A stretch of 64,000 nucleotides of DNA from Strigamia acuminata (GCA_949358305.1 OX442314.1:47252581-47316580); one strand, 5' to 3'; shown: positions 47,290 to 59,195, numbered from the stretch's first letter. Numbers and translations are program-made. Notes: generated from the letters alone by a model not told the origin.

Positions 47290-48752
47290 ATTTGTAGTTG
47301 ATAAGAAATAGATTAAGTTTATTTAATTCTTTTCATGTTAAAAAAAAAATTAAGTAATTACGTATTTTCATTTTCCTTGCTGTTATTGTTGATAAATCAT
47401 TTTGAATTTTTGTTCATTCCAGTTGTTAGGTTTTAAGTTATTTTGATGGTTTTCTGGTAAAAGAATAAAAGTACTGTATTATTGTTTATTCAGAACACCT
47501 TTTCCCTCATTTCAAAATTCAAAAGAGTGCCGCGCCTTTAATGAGACCTTCAAAAGATGAGCGATTAAAGACTTTTTGGACGCGTAAATGTCTTGATACT
47601 TAGTTGTTATCATTTCTGTTTTTTTTTTATAACGTTTTTGTGGGCGGCAGAGATACCAGGATAAGTGAAGCTGGGTTAATTGAACGAGGATTAGAGGGAA
47701 ATGGGGTGGTTAATTCTTGAAAGACAATTTACTTTTCAGTTCTTGTTATTCAAATGCATTGTCCCTTTTGCTTCAATCCTATATGGGAGTCAGATATTCT
47801 TGCAAGCCATAAGAATTCGTTGCTGTTTAGAATCAGTCCAACGCCAGACTTGATTGGGAGAAACGATAGTACTAAATTCGAGAAGGTTGGAGAAGAGATT
47901 CAATTAAGGCATTTAGTGATTTAAACAACTAGAATATTTGAGATTGCTTCAGGTTATTGTTATTGAGATATTGTTGAGTTTCGTGTTTTGACGCGCTTGT
48001 CCTTACGCGATTCTACGAAGTCTTACAGCTTAAAGAAAACACTTTTGTCAAAAGAGAGAGTGTTTGGTCAAGCAAATTCAGATTTGCTAATATTGCAGGA
48101 GATTAGTCTTATACGTGAACTTGCAACAGGTTTAAGGAAACGCTTATTTTTGTCAAATTTATGAAAATAACGTTTTAGTTCTGTGATTGTTCCATTGCTG
48201 GTTTCCAGTCTACTGTTGTGATCGTTTTCCACACAAACCTTGGGAATTCATTGCTGTTTAAGAGCAGTCCAATGACGGGTTTATAAGAAAGAAGGTTAGC
48301 TGCTTCTTTTGCCTTGCGCTCTTGGGGTCTTAAAAAGAAAAGAGTCAATAGGACTTCCTGTTCTTCTGTCTTCCAAAAACACCTAATTTCTATAAGTGTA
48401 GTCGTGAGTACCTGTAACGAAATACAAGATATTTGAAAGTGAGAAATTTTCAGTTGGTTCTCGACCCTATAAACCTACCCCTGCCGTTTTGACATATTTA
48501 TAGTCTGTGGGGGGGGGGGGGGGGAGGCAAATAGTGGATAAAAAGAGGTTATTGTGAATGGTCTAAACGCAACATGGTCCCCCCTTTGCCATTAGATGGA
48601 TGTAAGTAATATAAATTTGTATTGGAATTTGAAGTTCAAGCTGGCAAACATCTAATTCAAATACGTACCCAATACACAAATTATACTAATGTCGATTCAG
48701 AGGGCTTGACCAATATATTTTCGACCGTGGCAGCCACCGCCAAATTTAACCC
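47290..48752. other. Region with internal repeats, no gene recognised
   Basis: A block near 47800 (aagaattcgttgctgtttagaatcagtccaac) is repeated near 48240 (gggaattcattgctgtttaagagcagtccaat). Other similarity between 47.7-47.9 kb and 48.2-48.4 kb is weak. This may be the untranslated tail of the element with the orphan ORF. No coding domain or RNA gene was recognised. Confidence 0.4.
48509..48524. repeat. Poly-G run (16 G)
   Basis: Sixteen consecutive G bases follow gtctgt. Long G runs can form quadruplexes and are prone to length errors. No gene is attached. Confidence 0.9.
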
Positions 48753-48754
48753 AT

Positions 48755-49200
48755 GACGAGCAAGAGGTGCCGTATGGTGTTTCCAACAATGCCCGCTACA
48801 TGCACAGAATTTGCTAATCTGGCGTCTATTATGCTGTTCGCAGCCACCAATTGCACTTCCTTCCAGATGGACGGAACATTCAGGGTGGTGTTAGGAATGT
48901 TTTATCAGTTATTTACAATTTTCCCAATATTATATGCGCTGACGAAGCGCAAAACCCATGCTGCGTATAAAGAGCTTCTATGATATGTGGTGAGCTTAAA
49001 TTTGCTGCATTCAACTCCGGCAATTCAGCGCACCCTGCCAACTATGCATCATCAGGGATGTTTATTCCACGTCAGTCAAGCTCTCTGGAGGAAGGTGCAA
49101 AAACTCGGTGTGGTGACACAGTACAAGGAAATTGTAGGAGTCCAAAGCATTGTAAAAAAGGCTTTGGTTGCATACAAGACGAATTCTCTGTTATGTATAG
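48755..49200 (+). pseudogene. MULE transposase remnant, copy 2
   Basis: Frames on the plus strand give CTSFQMDGTFRVVLGMFYQLFT (first catalytic Asp in DGTF) and FPILYALTKRKTHAAYKELL, then in another frame GCLFHVSQALWRKVQKLGVVTQY (the H..C-containing second block of MULE transposases). One frame change lies near 48980. Similar to 12690-13100 but retaining more of the conserved core. Its far end is joined to the residual transportin-3/repeat junction at 49202. Confidence 0.85.
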
Positions 49201-49201
49201 A

Positions 49202-49510
49202 TTAAATTACTTATCATTTATTATGCTTTGTATTGTGCACGTGTCTGCACGTGCTTCCTCGTTTTGTTATGTGATTAGTTGAGTTGTTCTTGTTATTTTT
49301 TCTAGTTTCTTCACCTTCGGAATTTGCGCAGCTACGGGATACGAGAGATTTGAAGCCGTGCATAAGCCGAGATGTGCTGCTCAACATGATACGCAGCGTT
49401 ATTCGATTCCTTCTGCGAAGACCAGTTCGCAGAAGTGAAAAAGATTTAAAAGTGCGATCCATCTTGAGTCGCGTCTCTCTACGCCATGTTTGGTCGGCAA
49501 GAGGAGCAGG
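49202..49510. repeat. Duplicated segment, partner of 46634-46935
   Basis: It begins attaaattacttatcattt and runs to ggtcggcaagaggagcagg. The reading frame LRDTRDLKPCISRDVLLNMIRSVIRFLLRR is open here, while copy 2 has a TGA at the CGA codon. After aggagcagg the two copies diverge (here gcatcgttgg), so the C-terminal membrane-anchor part is missing. Confidence 0.85.
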
Positions 49511-49577
49511 CATCGTTGGCCTGCCTTCTCCATACGAGTTGCTTCACCGACTCCTACAGCCAGCGAGTGATAGCAAC

Positions 49578-50172
49578 AAATGTGCTTTCATTCTTTTAAG
49601 TTTTCTTTGTTTGTATCTTTCATATACAAGTAGTTAGTTCAAAAAGAGACTTGATTTCAACCGGCACAGACCTGTTGTTTATTGTCTCTCCTTTTGGACC
49701 CAATCAGAATCCCTAGCTTCTAAAGTCCCTTATGGACTAGTTGTGATAGTTTCCTCCACTGTAATCCCTTCTGAGGGCGCCGCTGACCAACTTCACTACC
49801 TGTGGTCAGTGTCCGCTTGGGCAAAACCACCTTCACTCCCCACTTCTTCTGCCACTCCAGTTGCAAGACCTACAATTGGACACCATCCACCACAGCATCC
49901 GAGTGCGCTGCTGGCCATTCGTTGACGCACATCCAAGTTCGTCGTTTGTTGCCACACGTACAAGTGCGCCGCTGGTTTCTAAGGGCGTCGCTCATCGCCT
50001 GGCCCTTCCGGGGTTTCATTGCATTTCAAAAGAATTCGATTGATCACCCCTCTGTGCAGTTCTACAGTATGTAAGTGTGTCCAAAAAAAATGTCCACAAA
50101 ATTAGTTCCCAGGGACATAGTTAAACGCAGTTTCACACCTTTATTTTTAATCTAAGTGTGTTCGTCAGCTGC
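49578..50172. repeat. Duplicated segment, partner of 45960-46403
   Basis: Two blocks (49578-49680 and 50044-50172) repeat the arrangement at 45968-46052 and 46278-46403. The sequence between them (49681-50040) differs from the partner, and small frames there (for example 49802-50074) have no domain. Confidence 0.75.
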
Positions 50173-50267
50173 TCACCCTCTGTGCTCGCCCGTGTTACAC
50201 AGCTTCCCTCATTTCGATGAAGGAAAGTGGGCCACTAGTCGCTATCCACATACGCGTGTGGTCCGGA

Positions 50268-50400
50268 CATGGAAGAAGGATGGGTTGGGTTTGACGTGTT
50301 TAGATTTTTCTCGTTTTTCGGTTCAGTTTTTTATTTGCATGTTTTTTTTTAGGTGTTTCCAAGTTACATCACGATGCCACTCGTGAATACACGGGAATAA
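50268..50400. repeat. Dispersed repeat, second copy (matches 26345-26485)
   Basis: Shared strings: aggatgggttgggtttga, ttctcgtttttcggttca, tttttt(a)ggtgtttcc, acatcac. In the first copy the preceding sequence is the DB-module-like fragment, and here it is not. Confidence 0.75.
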
Positions 50401-50940
50401 CGGAGATATCCGTTAACCCTAAACAGTCCAAATTAATCAGAAAAGAATTGCCATTTTTAGGATAAGTTGGGTGTCAAGCTACAGAAAACGTAAAAAGAAA
50501 CGTGGTGTTTACGATCCATCCCCAATATAAATACATTTTCTGATTTCACATGCCACATTGTTTTCGTTTTTCCTCCTAACCAACGTGAAATGGCCGACAA
50601 TGATTTGATTACGAATACATAAATAATAACAACAACTCGAAAAACGAACTGGAAAATGATATCACACTTGATAGCAGCTTTGACTTCGGCTAATTTGCAA
50701 TAAGCAAAATATTAAGGATTGAACTAATCAGTTCTGAAGAGTCCGATGTAGAAGATGAAAACATATTATTAGTTAAAAAATATGATTGGCATTCACCAGT
50801 GTGGATGCCAAACCCGATGAATTCGATAGTCCGAAAACAGTAATTAAGAGTGACAAAAACCAGAATCTCAGGACGTTTAACTGGCAATCCAAACACTCCA
50901 TCTGCAGATAGTTGCAACTGTAACTGAATACACAACATGG
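50401..50940. other. Unassigned, possible transposase scrap
   Basis: A plus-strand stretch near 50725-50810 reads LISSEESDVEDENILLVKKYDWHSPVW in broken frame, with an acidic block then a Trp-containing strand. It might be the start of a transposase N-terminus, but no family fits well enough to name. Nothing else is recognised. Confidence 0.25.
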
Positions 50941-50941
50941 A

Positions 50942-51063
50942 TTTTTGTGTTTTTGTACTTTTATTTTTTCTAATTATATTTTTGTGTTTTTGTACTTTTA
51001 TTTTTTCTAATTATATTTTTGTGTTTTTGTACTTTTATTTTTTCTAATTATATTTTTGTGTTT
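50942..51063. repeat. Tandem repeat, 37-bp unit, about 3.3 copies
   Basis: The unit tttttgtgtttttgtacttt tattttttctaattata is repeated at 50942, 50979 and 51016 without visible change, then fades into related T-rich sequence. A degraded form of the unit occurs near 26632. Confidence 0.9.
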
Positions 51064-51351
51064 GAGATTTGTATTTTCTTACAGTTTATTTTTTTGATAT
51101 TTTTAGTAATTACATTTTAATTATTTTTTATTTTTGTATAATTTGAGTAATAAAACATTCTACTTTGAAAGATGGTAGTTAAAGTTTGGAAAGTACACAT
51201 TTTACATATGGGAAATATGAAATATTCCTATGGAAAACACATCATAAACACAGCAAAAATGTCAAATTTTGGATTTGAAGATGTAACTATAACAACTTGG
51301 AAAGTCATTATTTGATGATGTTACATTTCAGTTATATTTCCAAAATATTTT

Positions 51352-51612
51352 ATGGACAATGTATCCGAAATTCTCCTTTTATTGGTTTTATTTGCATTTT
51401 TCAAATTTTTCAATGTTTTCCAATATGTTTCCAAGACAGTCCCGGACCTAATTGCAACTGGACTCATCGTCCACTGTATCGGTCATTCTACAATCGGAAA
51501 TGTTGTCTGGTTTGTTCGGGGTGAGATTATCTGTACATGGGCACCCAGGAGTGTTAGGCGTGTGAAAGTTTTGACGAGCTATAACGCTGTGAAAATTGTT
51601 TTAGTCTTTTAG
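51352..51612 (+). other. Short hydrophobic ORF of unknown status
   Basis: The 86-residue frame MDNVSEILLLLVLFAFFKFF has a strongly hydrophobic N-terminal segment and a second weaker one. AATAAA occurs near 51832. No homologue, splice signals or repeat partner was seen in the window, so whether it is a gene is unknown. AT-rich sequence often gives such frames by chance. Confidence 0.2.
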
Positions 51613-52171
51613 TTATTTGTTCGAATTTAATTAATAATTGATTGTTTGCTTTAGTGTTTGACTTTTTGATTGGAATTTAAGAAATCTGACCTACTTTTTG
51701 TATTTGACCCACATTCGTTTTGATATAAACCTTAATCCTTTTTGACACCTCTTTTTTGTGATGCCATTCGATATATTGACGAATGGAATCAAATGTATTG
51801 TTTTAACCTTTTCTTTGTCTTAAACTTGAGAAATAAAATCAGTGTAATTTTTGCAACCAGCTAACGTGTGTCCGCGTGAGTTTTTTGCCGTGAAACTTTA
51901 CATTCTTCGAGTTGCGACGAACCCGAATAAGATTTTGAACAATTGAACCTGTGGATTTGCAAGAGGCGACTCTCTTGCATTATTTAAACCGATCGATTGC
52001 TTTTTCGAAGCTTGCAGTGTGTTGGATTCAACAAACGCGGCGCCCATAAAATAAGAATGAGGCGGGGCAGGCCTTGTACCTCTTTAAGGACTATGCCAAC
52101 GGATGCGACATCTCACGTTAAGATCAGCAGCAGTTTGACCGAAATAGCCGGTTCCTTGAGCAGTACAAATT
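51613..52171. other. Region without recognised features
   Basis: No domain or repeat was identified. The stretch 51880-52170 contains ordinary mixed sequence with an open piece (ALYLFKDYAN in one frame) too short to assign. Confidence 0.35.
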
Positions 52172-53670
52172 CAATGTAAATACCACAATTTTAAGGGAGT
52201 GCTGCAGTCTTATTGTACATGGTATTGGGTGTTGAATGCAAATAAAATCGTACAAAAAATATCAAACCATATAATTCAAGAAATGTGAAAAATAAAAAAC
52301 AACACATAAATGAAGATTCGACCAGAGCTCTCTTTTGGTTCCACTGAGGCCAGTTCAAGCCATCAGTTTCTCCAGGGCTGACCACGAAAAGGTACAGAAT
52401 TGGACTTGACATCCACAATAAACCACATCGAAAGAAACTAAATCCTTCAATTAAAAATTGAAGAAAAAGAATTTTTAATGAAAACTGAAAAGAAAAATTC
52501 ATGAAATTTAATTGTTATGATTATTACCAAGTATAAAACGAGTAATTCTTAAAATTTATCCGGCAATTACACGAAATTAGCGAAACGAAAGGAAGTGAAA
52601 GCACAAGAAAATGTGTTAATTATATATTGACCTGTATTAAATATTGCATAAAATCGAGCTAAACAATAGTACCACGAGGAAACACTCAGAAACGAAACAC
52701 AAAAATAAAACCATTCAAATGAGAAATTCAATCTTGACTTAATCAAACAAAGATCAAGGAACAGGAGGATTAAATTTTAAAATATTTGACAGAAAATGTA
52801 AATGCCACATTCATATGGGAATGCAGTCCTACAATACAAATTCAATGTAAATGCCACACATTGCGGTCTTACAATACAAACTCATGAAAGCAAATGCAAT
52901 CATCAAAAAAATATATCAAATATTATAAATACAAGAAATGTGAAAAATGAAACAAAACCAAATCAGGAAATCAACCAGAGCTCTGTTTTGGTTCCACTGA
53001 ATCAACTTATGTCATCAGTTTCCCCAGGGGTGACCACGAGGAGGTACAGAGTTGGATTTTACACCCCCAATAAACAAGTTACGTGTTGATCAGCGATTAA
53101 AACCATTCGAATCCAAATTAGGCCCTCGAATTGGCCGAGTGAAGCAAAAGGGCGGCCATTGAGTCGAATTCACGAGTCAGAAAACAACGGAAAATGCTAA
53201 AACAGAAAACAATTTTCTTTTAAAACAATATCCAAATGTTGCTTATAATCAAGCTGAACAACATATTAGCCAATAAAATATACCTGTGACCAATTCTAAA
53301 TCAAATTCCAACGAATTTTCTCGGCCCGAATCAACGTGGAACATCACTGCTTTACGGCGAGAATGTAACTACGGGGTTTCCCGAGAGAAAACACGATCAA
53401 CCGCTTAACGTAGAAACAATCTTTAATAACACCGTACCAACAGAGAGGACCATTCCTCCAGCTATAGAAAGTCACAACAACTTTACATTTCCTTGGGTTG
53501 ACTATACAATTTAACACGAATTAAAAAAGAATTTTAAAATCATCAAACATAAATATTGTAGATTTTCTTGTTTAATTCACACTATTACAGTTTATGACAC
53601 AATTTTTTTTTTAAATCCACTTTAATTCGCCAATGTAAGCTTAATGAAAATGAAAACAAATCAGCTGAAA
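52172..53670. repeat. Long non-coding repeat, copy 2 (matches 27349-29190)
   Basis: Collinear with copy 1 but lacking the extra 330 bp near 28760-29090. It contains two internal versions of a ccactgag/accagtt...tttctcca(g)...gaccacgaaa/gaggtacaga block (52335 and 53005), so the unit itself has an ancient internal duplication. Confidence 0.85.
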
Positions 53671-54105
53671 TAAAGCCAGCCATTGTGACAAAAATTAAAT
53701 TTCTACTGCAAAAGTACTGACTTTCTTCAATAAATGTATTCAAGTTTCCATTATTATGCAAGTAAACAGAAAAAAACCACTTTTTTTATGTCTAAATTAT
53801 TTTATTTTCTTAAGAAGAAAAAATTTCAATTTGCTGATTTGTTTTCCTTATTTTCTTAAAAAAACAGTTAACGTAAGACGACTAAGATAAATTGGATAGT
53901 GCCAATTTGATGGTGCTCTACAACTTTCTGATTGGAAATTTTGCTCTAACCTGATTGGTTTTGAAGTTAGCAAGTGATTGACCTTGAAAATGGCCTTTAA
54001 GGTCAAATTTGATGACATCATTGGATTGCTCTCATCCAACTTCCTATAAGATCGCTTTATCAAAGTTGTCCTACTTGTAGATGCAATTGCTCAGGAAATA
54101 TTTGG

Positions 54106-54130
54106 GGTGTCCAGACTTTTGGGACACCCT
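54106..54130. mobile_element. Tc1/mariner-like terminal inverted repeat remnant
   Basis: The string ggggtgtccagacttttggg acaccctgta has the form of a mariner-family end (gggtgtccCAAAAGTctgg as the reverse) followed by TA. The matching end and the transposase were not found, so only a stub or a solo end is present. It abuts the Harbinger remnant. Confidence 0.5.
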
Positions 54131-54450
54131 GTATATCAAGAGTGACGTCTACGTGGAATTTCCCACAACTGAAAACCAATGGCAAACAATTGCAGATGAG
54201 TTTCATTTGAAGTCTCAACTTTCTCGTTGCGTCGGTGCCATTGATGGAAAGCATGAATTTTGCACAAATCCAAATTTGGCAAATTACTCCAAAGTAATAA
54301 ATTAAAATTGCCGAAGCCTGCTAAAGTGGGAAGACATAACATTCCATTTTTTTTTGGAGATCAATCTTTTACTCTGCGACCTGATTTAATGCGGCCACAC
54401 AAAGGGAGAGACTTGACGCACACCCAGGAAATCCGCCGCGGGACTTAAGT
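54131..54450 (+). pseudogene. PIF/Harbinger transposase remnant, copy 2
   Basis: Frames give VEFPTTENQWQTIADEF, CVGAIDGKHEF (first catalytic block), and after a deletion LPKPAKVG ... FFFGDQSFTLRPDLMRPHKGRDLT (third block, VGDEAF in the family). The second Asp block is missing. The ending KG.....THTQEIRR stops before the FNYRLSRAR motif. It is not a copy of 25290-25765 at the nucleotide level, so two different Harbinger families are represented. Confidence 0.8.
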
Positions 54451-54774
54451 CGCCGTTCGTCGCCACCAGACTCGGGCTGCCAGACTCGGATCACCTTCTC
54501 GCCGCCACCGTATTGACATCATTACAGGGGGAAAGGCATGTTGTGTCCTGAGACTCGCCATTTTCTGTAACTGTAATAATAGCAATTTATAACACTGTAT
54601 CGCGAGTTGCTAGGCTACACCTTCCTAGCAACCTCGCTCATTCCTTTATATTAAAACCAGTCGACTCACAAAATTCTAATCCGTGCAGACATTTTATTTC
54701 TTCTAGGTGCCAACCCTAGTTGGCCCCTAACTGGCTATTCTAATGAAGCCAGCATACCATCAGGCTGATTAGTA

Positions 54775-55041
54775 GTGATTGACCAGCTGTCACAGTTCTC
54801 TCAGCGCATTCGTGGATTGCCCAAAAATGCAACGGCTGTGGCACAACTAGCTGCAGCAGGAAAACCACAACAACAACTGATAAAATTAACGGGGTACACT
54901 TCTGCAAGCTCAATCCAACCGTACCTACAAATCACCAGCTGTCGACGTGAGAAGTTTATCACAAAAGTCCAAAATTTGAATAGCAATAATTCCAGTACTA
55001 CTGAACCGACTACCACTGTAAAATTCCCACAAAAAATGTAA
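54775..55041 (+). pseudogene. Tyrosine-recombinase-like C-terminal fragment
   Basis: The frame includes SQFSQRIRGLPKNATAVAQLAAAGKPQQQLIKLTGYTSASSIQPYLQIT. The pattern LxKLTGxxSASSIxPYL is that of the final helix of tyrosine recombinases, with Gly-Tyr in place of Gly-His and the nucleophile Tyr in PYL. Such enzymes are carried by DIRS and Crypton elements. The rest of the enzyme is absent. The match is by pattern only. Confidence 0.5.
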
Positions 55042-55680
55042 ATCCAAATTCGCCTGACTTCTGAAATGGTCAATTTTCAATAATTTCAGTGGGAATTGAC
55101 TTCTCAAAGAAGACGTTGAAGAGATAGAACCCCCTCGGATGCAGCCGATTTGTTCACTAACGGCCGCCAGGTGTACACTTTGCCCTTGTGGACTATACAT
55201 GAACGAGGTCCGAAGCCGGAAAGCCTCCGATACTGTCACTGCGCCGACTTTCCACGAGCCTTCCCCCATTCAGAGACCGGTCTTTCTTTGCTCGATTTGG
55301 GCACTGAATGATCCGATGTATCTCTGGGGGGGTGGGCGGAGATCGTGCGGCGGTGGGACTGCGTTTCCTTCCTTCTTTATCCAAACTGGCCACTTGGAAA
55401 TGGGGTATTTTGGGGGACCTTATCCGAAATGTGCCCACTCTCTGGGGGATCGAGTACCTGGAGAGCATTAAATTTCACTTTCATTACATTGTTATCTTTT
55501 GGGGGTCTTACTGCTCACGGAACCATGTTTTGGCGTTATTCCCTTCTATGCTTAAAACGAATCGCCTTAGCAATAGCGCCTTGTATTTGAATTTCCTACG
55601 TTAAGGCTTCTACCTCTACTGCGGGGGGGGGGGGGGGGGCTCTTCGCCCAGGACGATCTCTCGTCTTATAATATTAAATA
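55042..55680. other. Unassigned, includes a 17-G run
   Basis: Overlapping frames at 55139-55604 on the plus strand are open for 80-130 residues but have no recognised domain. A run of 17 G at 55623-55639 is followed by the start of the CACTA-ended element at 55681. Confidence 0.35.
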
Positions 55681-57338
55681 CACTAGGAGAAATATAGGTG
55701 TTAAAAGGTGTAAAGTTACACTTTTATAGGTATAAAACACTTGTCCCTATACAGACTCCTTTTTTGAGTACACTTACACCATTGAGGTGTAATGAACATA
55801 AGGTGTAAATATTACACCTTCATGCATTTACACCTTGTGGGTGTCATGGTACACCATTAGGTGTAAACTTACTCCTTGAAACCATTTTCAAAAAAGGTGT
55901 AAGTGGATTCCATCATGTAGTAATATTACACCTTTGAGGTGTTGATTAACAGGTGTAAAAGAACTCTATTAAGGAGTATAATCACCCCTTTGAGGTGTTA
56001 GAAAACAAGTGTAAATTTGCCCCACTATGGAGTAGAATTACACCCTACAGGTGTTCATTAAAAGGTATAAACTTACCCCATTGTGGAGTAAAATCACACC
56101 GTAGTGTTTGAAATAGCAAATAAAAGTAGTTGTTTTTGAATAAAATGGGCTTTTATTTTTTTTAAATGTAATGAACAATTATTTAGTAATTGATGAAAAA
56201 AATGTGTTTTGCAATGCGAAGAACAAAAAAAATTAATCCAAATTAATTTAAAAACGTTCGAAAAAATTTAAAAAACATTCCAGAAAAATCAAAAATTTGC
56301 AAAAGCTTTTTTAAAAAAATCAGAAAAAATTATAAAAAAAAAATTTTAATTTTTAAAATTTAAAATCTTGAATTACTTTGTAAAAAATATATATATGTAA
56401 ATATAAAAACACAACAAAATAAATAAAAATTATCGACTTAACACGTAAAACTCGATTTTCGACCTCTCAGCGATATCTTGACCTCCTCCTCGACGCTTTT
56501 CCTCGTTTCACTCGCGCCCAACGCATTCAAAACGCCTCAAAACTGCTCAAACCCGACTTCTTCTTATGAAACCAACTTCCCCTCGAATTAATGGTCTTTT
56601 ATTTATTAATTGATGAAATAAAACACAAGATTAATTAATTAATTCAAATGTAAAAAAAAATATAAAAATTAATTCAATTTCGTACCCAAAACACGCTTCT
56701 GAAATAACGATCACCTTGCCGGCAAGCACCGATTTTGAAATAAAACAAACAATTTACCCTAAAAGAAGTAAACAAACCTAATTAATTGAAATCGTGTAAT
56801 CGTTCGACTGAGTGTTAATGTTTTAGATGTCCGGAGCGAGGAAGAACATCGAGTCAACGTACTTATTTTTCTCAGTGCCAAATATCGACGCCAAGTATTC
56901 GGCCATTTTTGTTAAAACAAGCTGCATGCAATTGTTAACGGCGGGACTATTATTCTGTCTCTGTGATTCGTCTTCGCATCACACGATGTGCTGAAACTCT
57001 AAGCGGGGCGCAAATAAATACGAATCGTACAATCAAAAGACGTAATTAATACGTATTTAGTTTAAAAAGGTTCGATAATTCACTTACAAACGTTCAAGCA
57101 ACAGCTAGCGGATAATCCCAGTTTAATTAGGAATATGGCGGATGCATTGGATTGTTACCCCTAACACCTCCCAGTTACACCTTTCAACACCTTTTAGAAG
57201 AATTACACCTTTTTACCAGAAGGTGTAACTCTGCGATTTTACACCATTTTCACTCCATTTTCGTTCACTCCTCCCTGTCACACCTTTTAACACCTTTTAA
57301 CACCTTTTTAAAGGCTTTTATTTAACTTGACTTGAACG

Positions 57339-57339
<1 letters not shown>

Positions 57340-57377
<38 letters not shown>
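57340..57377. repeat. (GT)n microsatellite
   Basis: About 18 GT units, uninterrupted, inside the CACTA-ended element. Confidence 0.97.
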
Positions 57378-57378
<1 letters not shown>

Positions 57379-57736
57379 TTCAACGTCCGGTCACGTGACC
57401 TAAAAAGTAACTTTTCAAACCGCAGCGCCACCTGGCGGAACCCGTGTCCTTTAATGGATGCCAAAATGTTCGCCCGATACGGATTTTGATGTTTTCGATA
57501 CCAAAAAACGTTCTAAAAATTCTGAAACCAGGCTAAATCTGGTTGAAATGAAAATTCCTATCTGCCCATATATTTTGTTTTTTAATATTGTCTAGAAAAA
57601 GTACTTTGTTGAAGGTTTTTTGGCACGATCACGGCAATCACGAAACAATCTGCGATAGTAGGGCACTCTGGCGGCGATTTGAACACCAATATAAAAGCCT
57701 TTTTCAAAAACTTGGTTTTTTATATTTACTTGTTAG

Positions 57737-58404
57737 TAGACACGTGCGCCGAGCCCAATTTTTCGGCGGCGGCTGGATTCAGCTGGGCGCCACCAGATGG
57801 CGGCGGCTCGAATCCGGCTCGTTCGCAGGGACCGGCGGCTGGCGGCTCAACCGATGCAGTACAGTATCGGCGGCGGCTGGCAGCTAGCCGCCCAGCCGCC
57901 AAGCCGAGTCGGCTAAGCCGACTCGGCGCACATGGAAAAAGCCAATAAAACGCCCAAAAAAAATTTAAAAAAAAAATAAAAATTGAAATGAAATGAAATA
58001 AAAAGAATGAAAATTTGTGTTGAGATTTGAGAAGTATCGGATTCGGTATCGGTAAACATGATCAGAGAAGAAGGTTGGATAAAGATAAATTATTCTTTGT
58101 TGTTTTTTGATTTATATAGGGGAAATCTAGAATACAAAACGTAGCAAAAACGTTTTGTAATGATCCAATGGCTGGGCAGTACAGATTCTGCACTGCACAG
58201 CCATTGGTTCATTATGTTTACGTGATTACGTCCAAAACCAAAACGTGAACGTGATCGCAATCGCATTGACGCATTTCAGCCGTTCGACGCCGGAAAATCA
58301 GCGGCGGCGGCGGCTTGTAAATTGTCGCCACACGGCGGCGGCGGCTGGGATCCAGCCGACCAGCCGCCGAGCCGAGTCGGCTAAGCCGACCCGGCGCACA
58401 TGCC
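57737..58404. mobile_element. Nested GC-rich element with GTGCGCCGAG inverted ends
   Basis: The sequence between two copies of tacttgttag (57727-57736 and 58405-58414) begins with CACGTGCGCCGAGCC and ends with ...CCCGGCGCACATG, inverted relatives of each other. Another copy of the right end (GACTCGGCGCACATG) lies inside at 57919-57933. Internal blocks are GGCGGC-rich, and both right ends are preceded by the palindrome gccgagtcggctaagccgac. The 10-bp direct repeat looks like a target duplication. No protein is encoded. Confidence 0.65.
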
Positions 58405-58485
58405 TACTTGTTAGGTGTTAAAAAAAAATAAAAAGTGTATTTGATGCTTTTACACCTTTTTACACCTATTATTTCTCCCAGTGTA

Positions 58486-59195
58486 CATCAATCATAACAG
58501 TTTATAAAACATCAACACAAAATAACACGGTCATTCAAGTTCTGTTGCCGACCCCTTTTTCGTGTGGGTCGGGGAAAATTTCCAACACGGTCATCTTTGA
58601 AATGGGTTTCACGGGTTTGTTCTGTCCGCTCTTTGCCAGGTTTCCACCACTAATAAAATTTTCCTCTTGAACTCGGAGATTTATCTGGAATGTCTGCTTA
58701 CATATCCTTGGTTATCCACGACTTGAACCACTACATCACAATAATACATACTCATCTTCTGCCGCCGGCCCTTTGATTATACGTAAGGGTCGAGGTGAAA
58801 TCATTAAGAACCACACATTAATAATAACAATAACTACAAGGGTCACCCACAATTTTAACATGTTTCTTTCATCTTCAGAGGCCCCTCCCAGGGTTCTGGG
58901 GGGAGGGGGTGGGTGGAGTGCAAGCCGTGAAAACTTTTGTAACAGATTTTAATGACTAATTCTTAGTCACATGGGACTACGGGTGGAGGGGTCTTTACCT
59001 CTAAAACCCGAGATAATTTTGGTTACCCAATGAGCCCACCTAAGCCTATAGTTAACAACATTTATTGCCTTAGCTGTAATATAATTGTTATTTCCTTACA
59101 TCATAGCCAGTTCACTGTAAGTTGTTTTAAATTTCTTTTGTTGCTAGTTATTTTATTTCTATTTTCATTTTTGGTGTTATTTTACTTTGTGATGT
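58486..59195. other. Unassigned, possible LINE leader
   Basis: G- and C-rich strings (cttttttcgtgtgggtcgg, gggggggagggggtgggtgg) precede the LINE-like ORF1. They could be its 5' untranslated region, but no border is seen. No gene found. Confidence 0.35.

Larger units (their letters stand above)
55681..58483 (-). mobile_element. 2.8-kb CACTA-ended DNA transposon with GGTGTAA arrays, non-autonomous
   Basis: The termini CACTAGGAGAAAT (55681) and ATTTCTCCCAGTG (to 58483) form imperfect inverted repeats, with TA on each outer side. The first 430 bp match, inverted, the element end at 9755-10203. A second set of TTACACC-type repeats lies at 57160-57310 and 58425-58480. Between them is AT-rich sequence without a transposase, and a GC-rich insertion (57737-58404). 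The gene remnant present next to the end at 9.7 kb is absent here, so this copy is a non-autonomous derivative. Confidence 0.75.

Noticed and set aside
50942-51063. CRISPR-like array
   Set aside because: The unit is a direct tandem repeat without spacers, in a eukaryotic sequence.
55139-55604. Overlapping frames before the CACTA-ended element
   Set aside because: No domain or repeat partner was seen, and three frames are open in parallel, as happens in low-stop sequence by chance.
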